DNA of 64,000 nt from Alphaproteobacteria bacterium MarineAlpha11_Bin1 (GTDB lineage: Bacteria; Pseudomonadota; Alphaproteobacteria; MPNO01; UBA830): contig PTJZ01000001.1 in the NCBI GenBank assembly GCA_002937455.1, forward strand, positions 62,001-126,000. Direction: 5' to 3'. Every line of letters begins with the position of its first letter. Position 1 is the first letter of the stretch. Position numbers and translations under genes: made by a program. The notes under the pieces are model-generated. The model was not told where the DNA came from. It saw only the letters and a program-made list of their open reading frames with translations, and did no database searches. Below, in pieces: positions 1 through 8,569 of this stretch.

Positions 1-1076
1 AATCGCTGAGCCAGTTGGCGGACACTCAGACCTTCTCTATCCGCTAACAAAACCGCGCGGTCACGGCCAGATTTGGTAGCGTTACTCTCGGGCATCTTGG
101 CCGGTAATGGTCCATCAGGATCAAATTTTGATGCATCTACTCCCAAGGTAATCGAAAGCGAAGCAATGGCGCTTTCCTCATGCACTAGACTATCAAGCTT
201 GGTTCGCTTCGCCTTAGCCTCGTCAAGAGTATCTCCGACAACAACCATACAGCCCGGCATGATTTTCAATTGATCGGGGTCGCGCCCAATTTCCTGCATT
301 CGGCCCTTTACATCGCTATAGAAAGCCTGACCCGCTTCAAGGCTACTTTGAGCCGCGAACACAGCTTCGGCCGTTTCAGCTGCGAGTTGGCGCCCAGCGT
401 CAGATCCACCAGCCTGCACAATAACTGGCCAGCCTTGTATTGGCCGCGCAATATTCAATGGGCCTCGAACATTAAAAAAATCGCCATTATGATCCAACAC
501 ATGCATTTTCTCGGGATCCATGAAAAACCCGGACTCTTGGTCACGGAGGAACGCGTCTTCTGCCCAGCTATCCCAAAGCCCGGTCACCACATCATAGAAT
601 TCCCGTGCTCGCCGATATCGCTCAGCATGTTCAAGGTGATCTTTCTTACCGAAATTCATTGAAGCATCGGGGTTGGAGGTCGTTACAATATTCCAACCGG
701 CACGACCGCCGCTGATATGGTCCAGTGACGCAAAGCGCCGCGCGATATGATAGGGCTCATCATAGGTAGTCGAACCAGTTGCCATAAGGCCCAAATGTTC
801 GGTTACCATGGAGAGGGCGGATAGCAACGTGAAGGGCTCGAACGAGGTAGGTGTTGTTGACCGGCGCAGCGCCTCCACCGGCATGTTAAGTACAGCGAGA
901 TGATCAGCCATAAAAAAACTATCGAACTTCGCTTCCTCGAGCCGCTGGGCAAACTTCTTGATATGTCCAAAATTGAAATTCGCGTCTGCATAGGCACCTG
1001 GCCAACGCCAGCTGCCGGTATGAATGGTCGTCGGTCGCATAAACGCATTCAATTTGATCTTGCGGTCTCTGCTCAT
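1..1076 (-). CDS. NtaA/SnaA/DszA-family flavin-dependent monooxygenase (3' end beyond window)
   Basis: Reading leftward from the ATG at 1076 the frame stays open to the window edge (about 358 codons), so the C-terminus is missing. The N-terminus (MSRDRKIKLNAFMRP) and the stretches GSTTYDEPYHIARRFASLDH and GGRAGWNIVTTSNPDASMNFG are typical of the bacterial-luciferase-like FMNH2-dependent monooxygenases related to nitrilotriacetate, pristinamycin IIA and dibenzothiophene-sulfone monooxygenases. Such enzymes need a separate NAD(P)H:flavin reductase; none is visible in the window. The substrate cannot be told. It lies 272 bases downstream of the molybdenum hydroxylase operon on the same strand, so it may be co-transcribed or have its own promoter. 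I saw no clear promoter in 1077-1348. Family assignment is firm, function within the family open. Confidence 0.85.
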   Translation of the reverse strand, partial: MSRDRKIKLNAFMRPTTIHTGSWRWPGAYADANFNFGHIKKFAQRLEEAKFDSFFMADHLAVLNMPVEALRRSTTPTSFEPFTLLSALSMVTEHLGLMATGSTTYDEPYHIARRFASLDHISGGRAGWNIVTTSNPDASMNFGKKDHLEHAERYRRAREFYDVVTGLWDSWAEDAFLRDQESGFFMDPEKMHVLDHNGDFFNVRGPLNIARPIQGWPVIVQAGGSDAGRQLAAETAEAVFAAQSSLEAGQAFYSDVKGRMQEIGRDPDQLKIMPGCMVVVGDTLDEAKAKRTKLDSLVHEESAIASLSITLGVDASKFDPDGPLPAKMPESNATKSGRDRAVLLADREGLSVRQLAQR

Positions 1077-1348
1077 GACTCGGGGTTCTCTGGTTAAATT
1101 TTCTAAGCAAGCATACCTTGGCAATTCAAATTTGTCGGTAGCGCTGCGAAACAATCAGTTTTCGTCGCTGTGACAAACTGGAACACCAAAATCTTCCAAC
1201 TTATGGGCCGAACATCAGCCCTATAGGCAAATACCGACCGTATTTTCAACGCGTTGTTATAATAGGTTGGTTTATTTTAACCGCAATTAAATGTGTCTTA
1301 CCACAATGATTGGCGCGGGTTCTATGTGTTATACGTTCAGACTTACTT

Positions 1349-3694
1349 TTATCGATTTGCGTTCGCGATTGTCTCCAGCACACGCCGCGGAGTCATCGGG
1401 GTTTCTGTCACTTCGACATCGAGTCCGCTTAGTGCATCGTTAATGGCATTTGCGATTGCCGCGGGGGGCGGAATGGCGCCACCCTCACCTAGACCTTTAA
1501 CCCCATACTCCGTCAGAGGCGACGGAGTTACAAGGTGATCAAGACGTAGGTTAGGGAGATGCGTCGATCCCGGCATCGTGTAATCCGCAAATGTGGAAGA
1601 TAGTGGCTGTCCATCTGCGTCGTACCGTGACTCCTCGAACAACGCGGTACCCACACCCTGCAGGGCCCCGCCGATGATCTGACCATCAACAATCATCGGA
1701 TTAACGATGGTGCCGCAATCCTCTGAAATCACGTAATCTAATATTTCTACCTGCCCGAGTTCTGGATCAACTGATACGACACAGGCATGGGTGGCATAGG
1801 AAAATGGGCTTTTGTCCGGTGTTGGTCTAAAACCCGATGTTACTTCAACGCCGGATGGATTAATGTCAGATGGCAAGTCCTCTGGATTACGATGCCAGAC
1901 GCGGGCGATCTCCTCGAAGGTCACATTACCGGACGGACCGATAACGCTGGCCAACTCTATTCTGGTCTCGTCAAACTCACATTGTAGAAGATGTGCCCCG
2001 ATATGCCGAATTTGCTCACCGAGCATATCGCAGGTTCTGGCGATAGCCCCCCCGGCCATTACCATGGAACGCGATGCGTACGTCCCTGTTGAATACGGCG
2101 AGGTTGCAGTATCGCCGTGACGTACCGCTACCATATCGATATCCATGCCGAAGCGTTCGCAGGCAACCTGCGCTAGAGTAGTCTCCATACCCTGCCCATG
2201 GTTCTGAACTCCAACACCAATCTCGAGTCCACCGTCGGGAGTCAACCTGACATGTGCCTGCTCGTATCCGGGAATAGCGGCAAGGCCCGCCAGTGCCGCT
2301 GCGGTAGTCTGTAGAGCTGTCATTTCGATATAGCATCCAAACCCAACTCCAAGGAGGCAACCATCCGCCTCTTGTTTTGCCTGCCTCTTACGGACAGACA
2401 GCACATCGATAAGTGATCCGGCTCGGCGCAATGCTTCCTGATAATCGCCACTATCAAACTCACCGCCGGTAATGGTTTTGTACGGCATAGCGTCACCGGG
2501 AACGAGATTCTGCATCCTCAGGTCGTAGGGTTCACGCCCCAATTCACGCGCCATCGCATCAACCGCGAGTTCCATTGCGAAGCATATTCCTGGGCGGGCG
2601 ACCCCGCGATACGGCACAATGGGGGGTTTGTTAGTAGCGACGGCCCGCGATCGTACTTTATACGAAGAAAATTTATAGGGTCCATGCAGCGTACGCCCCG
2701 CCATGGTCGATTCAAGAATATTGGAATGTGGATAGACGGAATAGGCGCCCGAGTCGACGATGATGTCGGCCTCTACACCGATGAAATTACCCTCCCTATC
2801 GGCATGAAGGGTGACCGAATAGTGGTGCTCGCGCGCATTTGCCGCCGTAACAAGGTGCTCTCGACGGTCCTGTATCCAACGCACCGGCCGCTTCACTTGC
2901 ATCGCAACCCAAGGAATATAGATTTCCTCTGGGATTAGCACACATTTATAGCCGAACCCGCCGCCTACATCCGGTGCGACCACGTGGACCTGGTTCTGTC
3001 TCAGTCCTAAGCATTCGCAGAGAGCGTTTTTTAAAACATGAGGGATCTGAGACGCGCTATGAACCACTAGACGCTCATCACGGGGGTCCCATTCTGCTAG
3101 TACTGCTGACCCTTCAAGTGGATTGACTGCCTGCCGGTTCATCCGTAATGATCGGGTCACCGAGACCTCTGCCATGTTTATATCGCCGGTATTCTCTTCG
3201 AACCGGGAGTCAAGAATAACGTTGTCGACCCAATCATCGTGGACAAGGGCGGGGTGATCTTCGACAGCTTCCAGCATCTGGATGACAGGCGGAAGGGGGT
3301 CGAATGAGATTTCGGTCTTTTCAGCCAAGTCTTCAGCGGCTGCTCGGGTATCTGCTAGGCAAACAGCAATCGCTTCACCAACAAAACGTAGCTTCCCAGT
3401 CGCGAGATGCGGATAGTCCGAAGCTTTGTGTCCTGGAAACTTCGAAACGACATGGATCGGCTGAACACCCTCTGACGCCATGTCATTCGCAGTGAATACT
3501 CTCGACTCTTCACCATGTGGTTTTATGACTTCTAGATTTTTCGCGTGTGCCACTGTGCTGCGGACTATTGCGGCTTCGAGCATACGCGGTCGCGCTATAT
3601 CGGAAACGTAGCGGCCCTGACCGTTCAGAAATCTTTTGTCCTCCTTGCGCAGAACGTTGGCACCAATACCCTGACTTTTTTCTCCATCCGGCAT
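1349..3694 (-). CDS. Xanthine dehydrogenase family molybdopterin-binding large subunit (copy 1, distal)
   Basis: A 781-residue molybdopterin cytosine dinucleotide-binding subunit of a CoxL/XDH-family hydroxylase. Visible motifs: APDVGGGFG (about 240-248) for the cofactor, SASQIPH with the conserved glutamine (about 213-219), the active-site loop PYRGVARP (361-368), EDCGTIVNPMI, and the catalytic glutamate in GLGEGG (E737). The loop is not the CSFR type of form I carbon monoxide dehydrogenase, so this is not a CO dehydrogenase; such loops belong to hydroxylases of heterocycles, aldehydes and similar substrates. It is the last gene of a four-gene operon with the small, medium and a second large subunit; 25 bases separate it from the small-subunit gene. 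A strong ribosome site (GGAGGGG) precedes the ATG. Both large subunits look catalytically complete. Confidence 0.93.
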   Translation of the reverse strand: MPDGEKSQGIGANVLRKEDKRFLNGQGRYVSDIARPRMLEAAIVRSTVAHAKNLEVIKPHGEESRVFTANDMASEGVQPIHVVSKFPGHKASDYPHLATGKLRFVGEAIAVCLADTRAAAEDLAEKTEISFDPLPPVIQMLEAVEDHPALVHDDWVDNVILDSRFEENTGDINMAEVSVTRSLRMNRQAVNPLEGSAVLAEWDPRDERLVVHSASQIPHVLKNALCECLGLRQNQVHVVAPDVGGGFGYKCVLIPEEIYIPWVAMQVKRPVRWIQDRREHLVTAANAREHHYSVTLHADREGNFIGVEADIIVDSGAYSVYPHSNILESTMAGRTLHGPYKFSSYKVRSRAVATNKPPIVPYRGVARPGICFAMELAVDAMARELGREPYDLRMQNLVPGDAMPYKTITGGEFDSGDYQEALRRAGSLIDVLSVRKRQAKQEADGCLLGVGFGCYIEMTALQTTAAALAGLAAIPGYEQAHVRLTPDGGLEIGVGVQNHGQGMETTLAQVACERFGMDIDMVAVRHGDTATSPYSTGTYASRSMVMAGGAIARTCDMLGEQIRHIGAHLLQCEFDETRIELASVIGPSGNVTFEEIARVWHRNPEDLPSDINPSGVEVTSGFRPTPDKSPFSYATHACVVSVDPELGQVEILDYVISEDCGTIVNPMIVDGQIIGGALQGVGTALFEESRYDADGQPLSSTFADYTMPGSTHLPNLRLDHLVTPSPLTEYGVKGLGEGGAIPPPAAIANAINDALSGLDVEVTETPMTPRRVLETIANANR

Positions 3695-3719
3695 TTCACC
3701 CCTCCCCAGGGTCCGCCAC

Positions 3720-4187
3720 TCAGGTGCGACGCTTTTCCAAAACCGACAGAATTGCCTTCACGATACCCACATATCCTGTACATCGGCAAAGATTACCTGC
3801 CAGTTCAAGCCTGACCCGATCCTCTTCAGCATCGGGTAGGCGAGTAACTATATCACGCGCGGCCACTAGCATACCCGGGGTGCAATAGCCGCATTGCAGA
3901 GCATGGTTTTCATGAAAAGCCTGACGCAGCTGGGACATCGGTTCGTCGTCATCGAAGCCTTCGATAGTGGTGATTTCGCTACCATTCGAGACCCCGGCGA
4001 GAGTTATACAGGATCGCACAGGTTCCCCATCCATCAGCACCGTACAAGCACCACAAACGCCGTGTTCACAGCCCAGATGTGTACCGGTCAGTCGGCGGTG
4101 ATCACGGATGAAATCTGCCAAAGACAAACGAGATTCGACATCTGTTGCAATTTCTTCACCGTTGATTTTTATGGATATCTCGGTCAT
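3720..4187 (-). CDS. Molybdenum hydroxylase 2Fe-2S small subunit (CoxS family)
   Basis: The 155-residue electron-transfer subunit. It carries the plant-ferredoxin-type cluster ligands C40, C45, C48 and C60 (CEHGVCGAC) and the second cluster ligands C99, C102, C134 and C136 (QCGYCTPG and CRCTGY), in the order expected for the family. It passes electrons from the molybdenum site to the FAD of the medium subunit. The start codon overlaps the end of the medium-subunit gene by four bases (4184-4187), indicating translational coupling. Length is normal and no ligand is missing. Because only one small and one medium subunit are present, they must serve whichever of the two large subunits is made, unless another set exists elsewhere. 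Confidence 0.95.
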   Translation of the reverse strand: MTEISIKINGEEIATDVESRLSLADFIRDHRRLTGTHLGCEHGVCGACTVLMDGEPVRSCITLAGVSNGSEITTIEGFDDDEPMSQLRQAFHENHALQCGYCTPGMLVAARDIVTRLPDAEEDRVRLELAGNLCRCTGYVGIVKAILSVLEKRRT

Positions 4188-4999
4188 ACGAAAGCCCTCT
4201 GTACAGCTCGGCTCAGCGCGACAGCGTGGATTTGTAATTCGTAATCATCAAATCCAGTATCGTATTTCTCAAGGATTTTCCTCACATCATTCACAGATAT
4301 CTCGTTAACACCCTCTGCCAGCTTTTGCTCGATCTCCATTACTCGAAATGGCACGGACTCCGTAGCTCCGCAAACGGCGCGCGGTTCTTCGCCGATGGTA
4401 ACAGCACCAATCGCGTCGGCGAATTCTCCTGGTTTTCGGTTAACTTTGTAGTAGCCCCACATTTCTTCCGGTCTAAGGATAGGCAGCTCAAAACCGATTA
4501 GCACCTCGTCCCAGCTGAGGCCTGTTGTAAATGGGCCTATGGTAAATCCGTCCAAAGAAATCGTTCGTGAACCACTGGGGCCCGCGGCAAGGACCTCTCC
4601 TCCGAGCGCCAGAAGTGCCGACGGCCAATCTGCCGACGGGTCAGAATGAGCTACGGATCCACCTACGGTACCACGATTACGAACAGACCTATATGAAATA
4701 CCTGACGCGACGAATTGCATATAGGCCCCGGTCGTACCGGGCACCTCACCGTCCTCTATACGCGCATGCGTAACGCGGGCTCCGATCTTAAGTTTGCCAC
4801 CTTTTTCATCGATATTATCTAGCCCGTTGACGCTGCTTAGATCTAGAACAAAGTCTGGTTGCGCAAGGCGGAGGTTCATCATCGGCCCGAGTGATTGACC
4901 ACCACCAAGGATCCGCATTTCACCTTCTGCTTCTCCTAACGCCTTTATCGCATCTTCCAACGAATTCATCCGTTGAAACTCAAATTTCGCGGGTTTCAT
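4184..4999 (-). CDS. Molybdenum hydroxylase FAD-binding medium subunit (CoxM family)
   Basis: A 271-residue FAD-binding subunit. The FAD motifs LGGGQSLGPMMNLRLAQP (about 31-48) and GTVGGSVAHSDPSAD are both present, and the C-terminal CO-dehydrogenase flavoprotein domain follows. It accepts electrons from the 2Fe-2S subunit and hands them to an unknown acceptor. It overlaps the upstream large-subunit gene by four bases (ATGA at 4996-4999) and the downstream small-subunit gene by four bases, so L-M-S are translated as a coupled unit. The order L-M-S-L differs from the usual cox order M-S-L. Confidence 0.95.
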   Translation of the reverse strand: MKPAKFEFQRMNSLEDAIKALGEAEGEMRILGGGQSLGPMMNLRLAQPDFVLDLSSVNGLDNIDEKGGKLKIGARVTHARIEDGEVPGTTGAYMQFVASGISYRSVRNRGTVGGSVAHSDPSADWPSALLALGGEVLAAGPSGSRTISLDGFTIGPFTTGLSWDEVLIGFELPILRPEEMWGYYKVNRKPGEFADAIGAVTIGEEPRAVCGATESVPFRVMEIEQKLAEGVNEISVNDVRKILEKYDTGFDDYELQIHAVALSRAVQRAFV

Positions 5000-7365
5000 G
5001 CCGCTTCTCCCTGTCGATTCATCCGCGCCTCCTCGATCGCCGCTCGCACCCTGCGCGGAGTAAACGGCGTTTCCTTTACCTCCGCACCGATCTGCTTTAA
5101 TGCATCATTAATTGCGTTCCCGATCGCGGCAGGCGTCGGGATAGTCCCCCCCTCACCCATACCCTTAATCCCATACTCGGTAAACGGCGAAGGGCTCTCC
5201 ATGTGATCAATCCGGTAGCGTGGCACGTCAGTCGCGCTGGGCATCATATAGTCGGCGAAAGTCGAAGCGCTGGGGTTGCCCATGTCATCATATGGACTCT
5301 CCTCTAGCAACGCTGTGCCTATACCCTGAGTCGCACCACCATATGTTTGGCCCTCAACAATCATCGGGTTTACCATAGTGCCACAGTCCTCGACGATAGC
5401 ATAATCAAGTACCTTGACCTTTCCAGTTTCTATATCGACGGATACCTTGCAGGCATGGCTAGCGTAAGTAAATGCTCCCGAATCGGGCTCTGGACGATAG
5501 CCCATGGTCACTTCAACGCCGCCCTGATCAACATTTTCCGGAAGTTCATCAGGATTCAGGTACCAGACACGACCGATCTCGGCAAAAGACACTTCACCCT
5601 TGCCGCTGACTACTTTGCCACCGACTATACTAACCGCGGTCTTCTCACACTGTAGCAGATGTGCACCGATAATTTCCATCCGCTCGGCTAGAACCCGACA
5701 AGCCCTCGCCGTTGCGCCGCCAGCCATCACCATTGACCGAGATGCATAGGTACCGGTGGAATAGGGCGTTAGCCCTGTATCACCATGGGTCACCATCACG
5801 TTATCGGGATCAATACCCAGTACTTCATAGGCCATCTGGGCCATCGACGTTTCCATCCCTTGTCCATGACTTTGCACACCTATTCGCAACTCAAGCCCTC
5901 CGTCGGGTGTTAACCGGACAGTTGCCTGCTCGTAACCAGGTACCATCGCGACACCCCAGCTGGAAAACACTGAGGTGCCATGTGCTGTTTGTTCGACATA
6001 GGCACCCATTCCGACCCCAATGAGTCGTCCGTCAGCATCCGTTTTAGCCTGTGCCGTTCTGATTTCTTTCAGACCGATCATATCGGCCGCCATCTCTACA
6101 CTTCTTGCATAATTTCCACTGTCGAAATGCTTCTTGGCAATCGACATAAATGGCATCGCGCTCTCAGGGACCATATTTTTCATACGAATTTCATGTGCCT
6201 CAATCCCAATTTCACGAGCTAGCGCGTCAATTGTCATTTCCATTGCATAGCAGACGCCGGGACGGGCCACGCCCCGATAGGGCATAAGTCCGGGCTTATT
6301 GGTAACCATAGTCTGAGTACGGCAGCGATAGACCTTGAGATCGTATGGTCCAGGCAGATTACCGTGTGCCATCGCACCTTCCAGCCCGTTGGTAAAAGGA
6401 TAAACCGAATAGGCACCAGCATCGACGGTAACATCGCAGTCTAATCCGAGCATACGGCCATCTGGCGTCGCGTGTAGAGTGATATGATAATGATGTTCTC
6501 GGCAGTTCGCTCCAGTAACTAAATGTTCGCGCCTATCCTCGATCCAGCGGATGGGGCATTCCAATTTGCGTGTTAACCAGCCTGCAATAAGTTCCTCGGG
6601 TTGAAGTAAAGCCTTACAGCCAAACCCACCACCAACATCGGGTGCAATTACCCTTACCTGACGCTGTTCAAGATTGAGGAACTCGGCCAACCCTGTGCGG
6701 ATCAGATGCGGCACCTGTGTAGAGGTCCACATCATTAGCTGATCTTGTCGATCGTCCCATTCGGCGAAGACAGCTTTGCCCTCCATAGGGTTCATAGCCT
6801 GACGGTTCATGCGATACTCGCGCTTTATAACAATAGTCGCCTCGTCCTCGATTTTCGAAAAATCGTCATCGGAGTAAGTTTCGAAAACAATATTGTTATC
6901 CCATTCCTCGTGTATCAGGGGCGCATCAAATTCCTTCGCCGCTAACATGTCCGTCACGACGGGTAAAACGTCGTAATCTACCTCTACCATCTGAGCGATG
7001 TCTTCCGCCTGAGCACGCGAATCCGCGACGCAGACCGCAACGGGTTCACCCGCGAACCGAACCTTTCCAATAGCAAGTGCCGGGTAGTCGGACGCTTTAT
7101 ACCCGGGCAGTTTGGATGGAGCGCGCATAGGCTTTAGATCGGACATATCCTCCGGCGTAAATACGACGTTTTCAAAACCAGAGGGCTTTGTTATTTTATT
7201 GATCCGAGCATGGGCAACGGGTGCGCGCACGAATGCCATATCTTGCTGTCCGGGGCGCTTAAAATCAGAAGTAAATTTACCTCTGCCTGCCAAGTGGCGG
7301 GCATCTTCCTTTCGAAGGACGCGAGCGCCAATACCTTTTCCATCTACCGAGCTGCCATCCATCAT
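4996..7365 (-). CDS. Xanthine dehydrogenase family molybdopterin-binding large subunit (copy 2, proximal)
   Basis: A 789-residue paralogue of the large subunit at 1349-3694; the two are collinear and share most motif residues. It has TSTQVPH, APDVGGGFGCK (about 241-251), PYRGVARPGVCYAME (from 362) and the catalytic glutamate in GMGEGG (E738). This is the first gene of the operon, so it is probably the main partner of the medium and small subunits. The ATG at 7365 is preceded by GGGA at a fair distance. Maturation would need MCD synthesis and a XdhC/CoxF-type chaperone, none of which lies in the window. The substrate is unknown. Confidence 0.93.
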   Translation of the reverse strand: MMDGSSVDGKGIGARVLRKEDARHLAGRGKFTSDFKRPGQQDMAFVRAPVAHARINKITKPSGFENVVFTPEDMSDLKPMRAPSKLPGYKASDYPALAIGKVRFAGEPVAVCVADSRAQAEDIAQMVEVDYDVLPVVTDMLAAKEFDAPLIHEEWDNNIVFETYSDDDFSKIEDEATIVIKREYRMNRQAMNPMEGKAVFAEWDDRQDQLMMWTSTQVPHLIRTGLAEFLNLEQRQVRVIAPDVGGGFGCKALLQPEELIAGWLTRKLECPIRWIEDRREHLVTGANCREHHYHITLHATPDGRMLGLDCDVTVDAGAYSVYPFTNGLEGAMAHGNLPGPYDLKVYRCRTQTMVTNKPGLMPYRGVARPGVCYAMEMTIDALAREIGIEAHEIRMKNMVPESAMPFMSIAKKHFDSGNYARSVEMAADMIGLKEIRTAQAKTDADGRLIGVGMGAYVEQTAHGTSVFSSWGVAMVPGYEQATVRLTPDGGLELRIGVQSHGQGMETSMAQMAYEVLGIDPDNVMVTHGDTGLTPYSTGTYASRSMVMAGGATARACRVLAERMEIIGAHLLQCEKTAVSIVGGKVVSGKGEVSFAEIGRVWYLNPDELPENVDQGGVEVTMGYRPEPDSGAFTYASHACKVSVDIETGKVKVLDYAIVEDCGTMVNPMIVEGQTYGGATQGIGTALLEESPYDDMGNPSASTFADYMMPSATDVPRYRIDHMESPSPFTEYGIKGMGEGGTIPTPAAIGNAINDALKQIGAEVKETPFTPRRVRAAIEEARMNRQGEAA

Positions 7366-7394
7366 AGTTAATATCCCTGCTTAATATCCCTATT

Positions 7395-7928
7395 CTAGGC
7401 CTCTTGGGGCCGCGTCATCCTCATTAATACTCGAAAAGGTAACAGCATTGCGATCGCGACGCACAACTTTGCGGCGAAGTCGCCAACTGCCCAAGTGATC
7501 CATGGCAAGCCCAAACCTGCGAATGCAATAGAGAAGAATAACCCTGTATCGATTACGGAGGCCACTCCGGACGACAACAGCGGCGCGGTCCACCATCCTC
7601 CCCTCTCTCTCAGGCGTTCAAACAAATGGACATCAACCAACTGGGAAACCAAGAATGCCGCCCCTGACGCAACTGCAATCCGCGGTGTCGCGAACACGAC
7701 TGACAGGAGAACGGCGAGCGCGAATCCTGCACATACTACCTGCTTTGCCCTCACTGACCCCAACGCCCTATTAGTTAAATCAGTCACCAGAAACGCGACC
7801 GGATATGTGAACGCCCCCCAAGTCAGCCAGTCATTGATCGGGAACTGGACCAATACATTCGATACCAAAACAATAAATGACATCGCAAAAATGCCAATCA
7901 TGACACCTCGGTGAAAAAGTAGTCTCAC
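7395..7928 (-). CDS. yhhQ: Queuosine precursor transporter, YhhQ/DUF165 family
   Basis: A small polytopic membrane protein with about six hydrophobic segments and the family stretch FTYPVAFLVTDLTNRALGS plus SQLVDVHLFERLRE. YhhQ proteins import preQ0/preQ1 (experimentally shown for E. coli). I chose the GTG at 7928, which overlaps the arsC-type stop as GTGA and has a good GGAG five bases upstream; an in-frame ATG at 7970 would overlap arsC by 46 bases and is less likely. The result is 177 residues. The queuosine genes queG, tgt and queA lie 2-6 kb upstream on the same strand, and no de novo genes (queC, queD, queE, queF) are seen here, which fits precursor salvage but does not exclude synthesis elsewhere. 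Confidence 0.85.
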   Translation of the reverse strand: MRLLFHRGVMIGIFAMSFIVLVSNVLVQFPINDWLTWGAFTYPVAFLVTDLTNRALGSVRAKQVVCAGFALAVLLSVVFATPRIAVASGAAFLVSQLVDVHLFERLRERGGWWTAPLLSSGVASVIDTGLFFSIAFAGLGLPWITWAVGDFAAKLCVAIAMLLPFRVLMRMTRPQEA

Positions 7929-8272
7929 AGGATCTCCAATACGTTCTCTGGCGGACGGCACAGAACGCATTTCGCACCGATCACTACCACCGGTCGTTCG
8001 ATAAGTATTGGATGCTCTATCATAGCCTCTATCAATGATCCACGGTCGAGGCTCCTATCCGCAAGGTTGAGTGCCTCGTATTTCTCTTCCTTCTTGCGCA
8101 TTAGATCTCTCGGTTCCATGCAAAGCTTATCTAGAATGTTGGCTAACTCAATTTTTGACGGTGGCGTCTTGAGATACTCGATGATTTCTAGAGACACACC
8201 CTTCTTTTTGAGGAGCGCAAGCGTAGCGCGCGATTTTGAGCATAGAGGATTATGATAGATGATGGCTTCCAT
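7925..8272 (-). CDS. arsC: ArsC/Spx-family arsenate reductase (glutaredoxin type)
   Basis: A 115-residue thioredoxin-fold protein. The N-terminal MEAIIYHNPLCSKSR contains the catalytic cysteine C11 in the HNPxCSKSR context of glutaredoxin-dependent ArsC, and the later ERPVVV segment carries the oxyanion-binding arginine region. I chose the ATG at 8272 because the family starts just before the first beta strand; an upstream in-frame ATG exists at 8302. No other ars gene (repressor, efflux pump) is near, so arsenate detoxification is inferred from family only; stand-alone ArsC-like proteins may have other redox roles. It is translationally coupled to the downstream yhhQ-type gene by a four-base overlap. 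Confidence 0.85.
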   Translation of the reverse strand: MEAIIYHNPLCSKSRATLALLKKKGVSLEIIEYLKTPPSKIELANILDKLCMEPRDLMRKKEEKYEALNLADRSLDRGSLIEAMIEHPILIERPVVVIGAKCVLCRPPENVLEIL

Positions 8273-8315
8273 AAACAGCTCTGTGTAGTTGGATTTTACC
8301 AATTTGAATGCCGCG

Positions 8316-8342
8316 TCCCGGGGGCCGGGTCAAGACCCGGGA
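8316..8342. repeat. GC-rich palindromic element in arsC-dusA intergenic region
   Basis: Between 8325 and 8340 CCGGGTC and GACCCGG form a perfect 7-base inverted repeat around AA, nested inside a wider TCCCGGG...CCCGGGA pair (8316-8342). Short palindromes of this look are scattered as repeats through many alphaproteobacterial genomes; only one copy is seen here. The rest of the 297-base stretch 8273-8569 holds no gene I can support. Confidence 0.45.
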
Positions 8343-8569
8343 ACCAACTTAATATTTATCCGACATCCAATACCTTTCACACTCTACTTGACCCTTTCGC
8401 TTATGAATTAAAATGGCCGATACCAGAGGCTTTGCATGCCTGTTTACAGAGTACGGAACATATGAAAGCATCTCCTACGTACGATTAGAAGGCCGCAACG
8501 CAAAGTGGATGCTCCCGCCGAACACATACCGCTGGAATAGTATCGTAACCCCGTTCTTGGAAAACCATC

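Noticed and set aside
1349..7365. Aerobic carbon monoxide dehydrogenase (coxMSL)
   Set aside because: Both large subunits have PYRGVARP rather than the CSFR-type loop with the cysteine that form I CO dehydrogenase needs.
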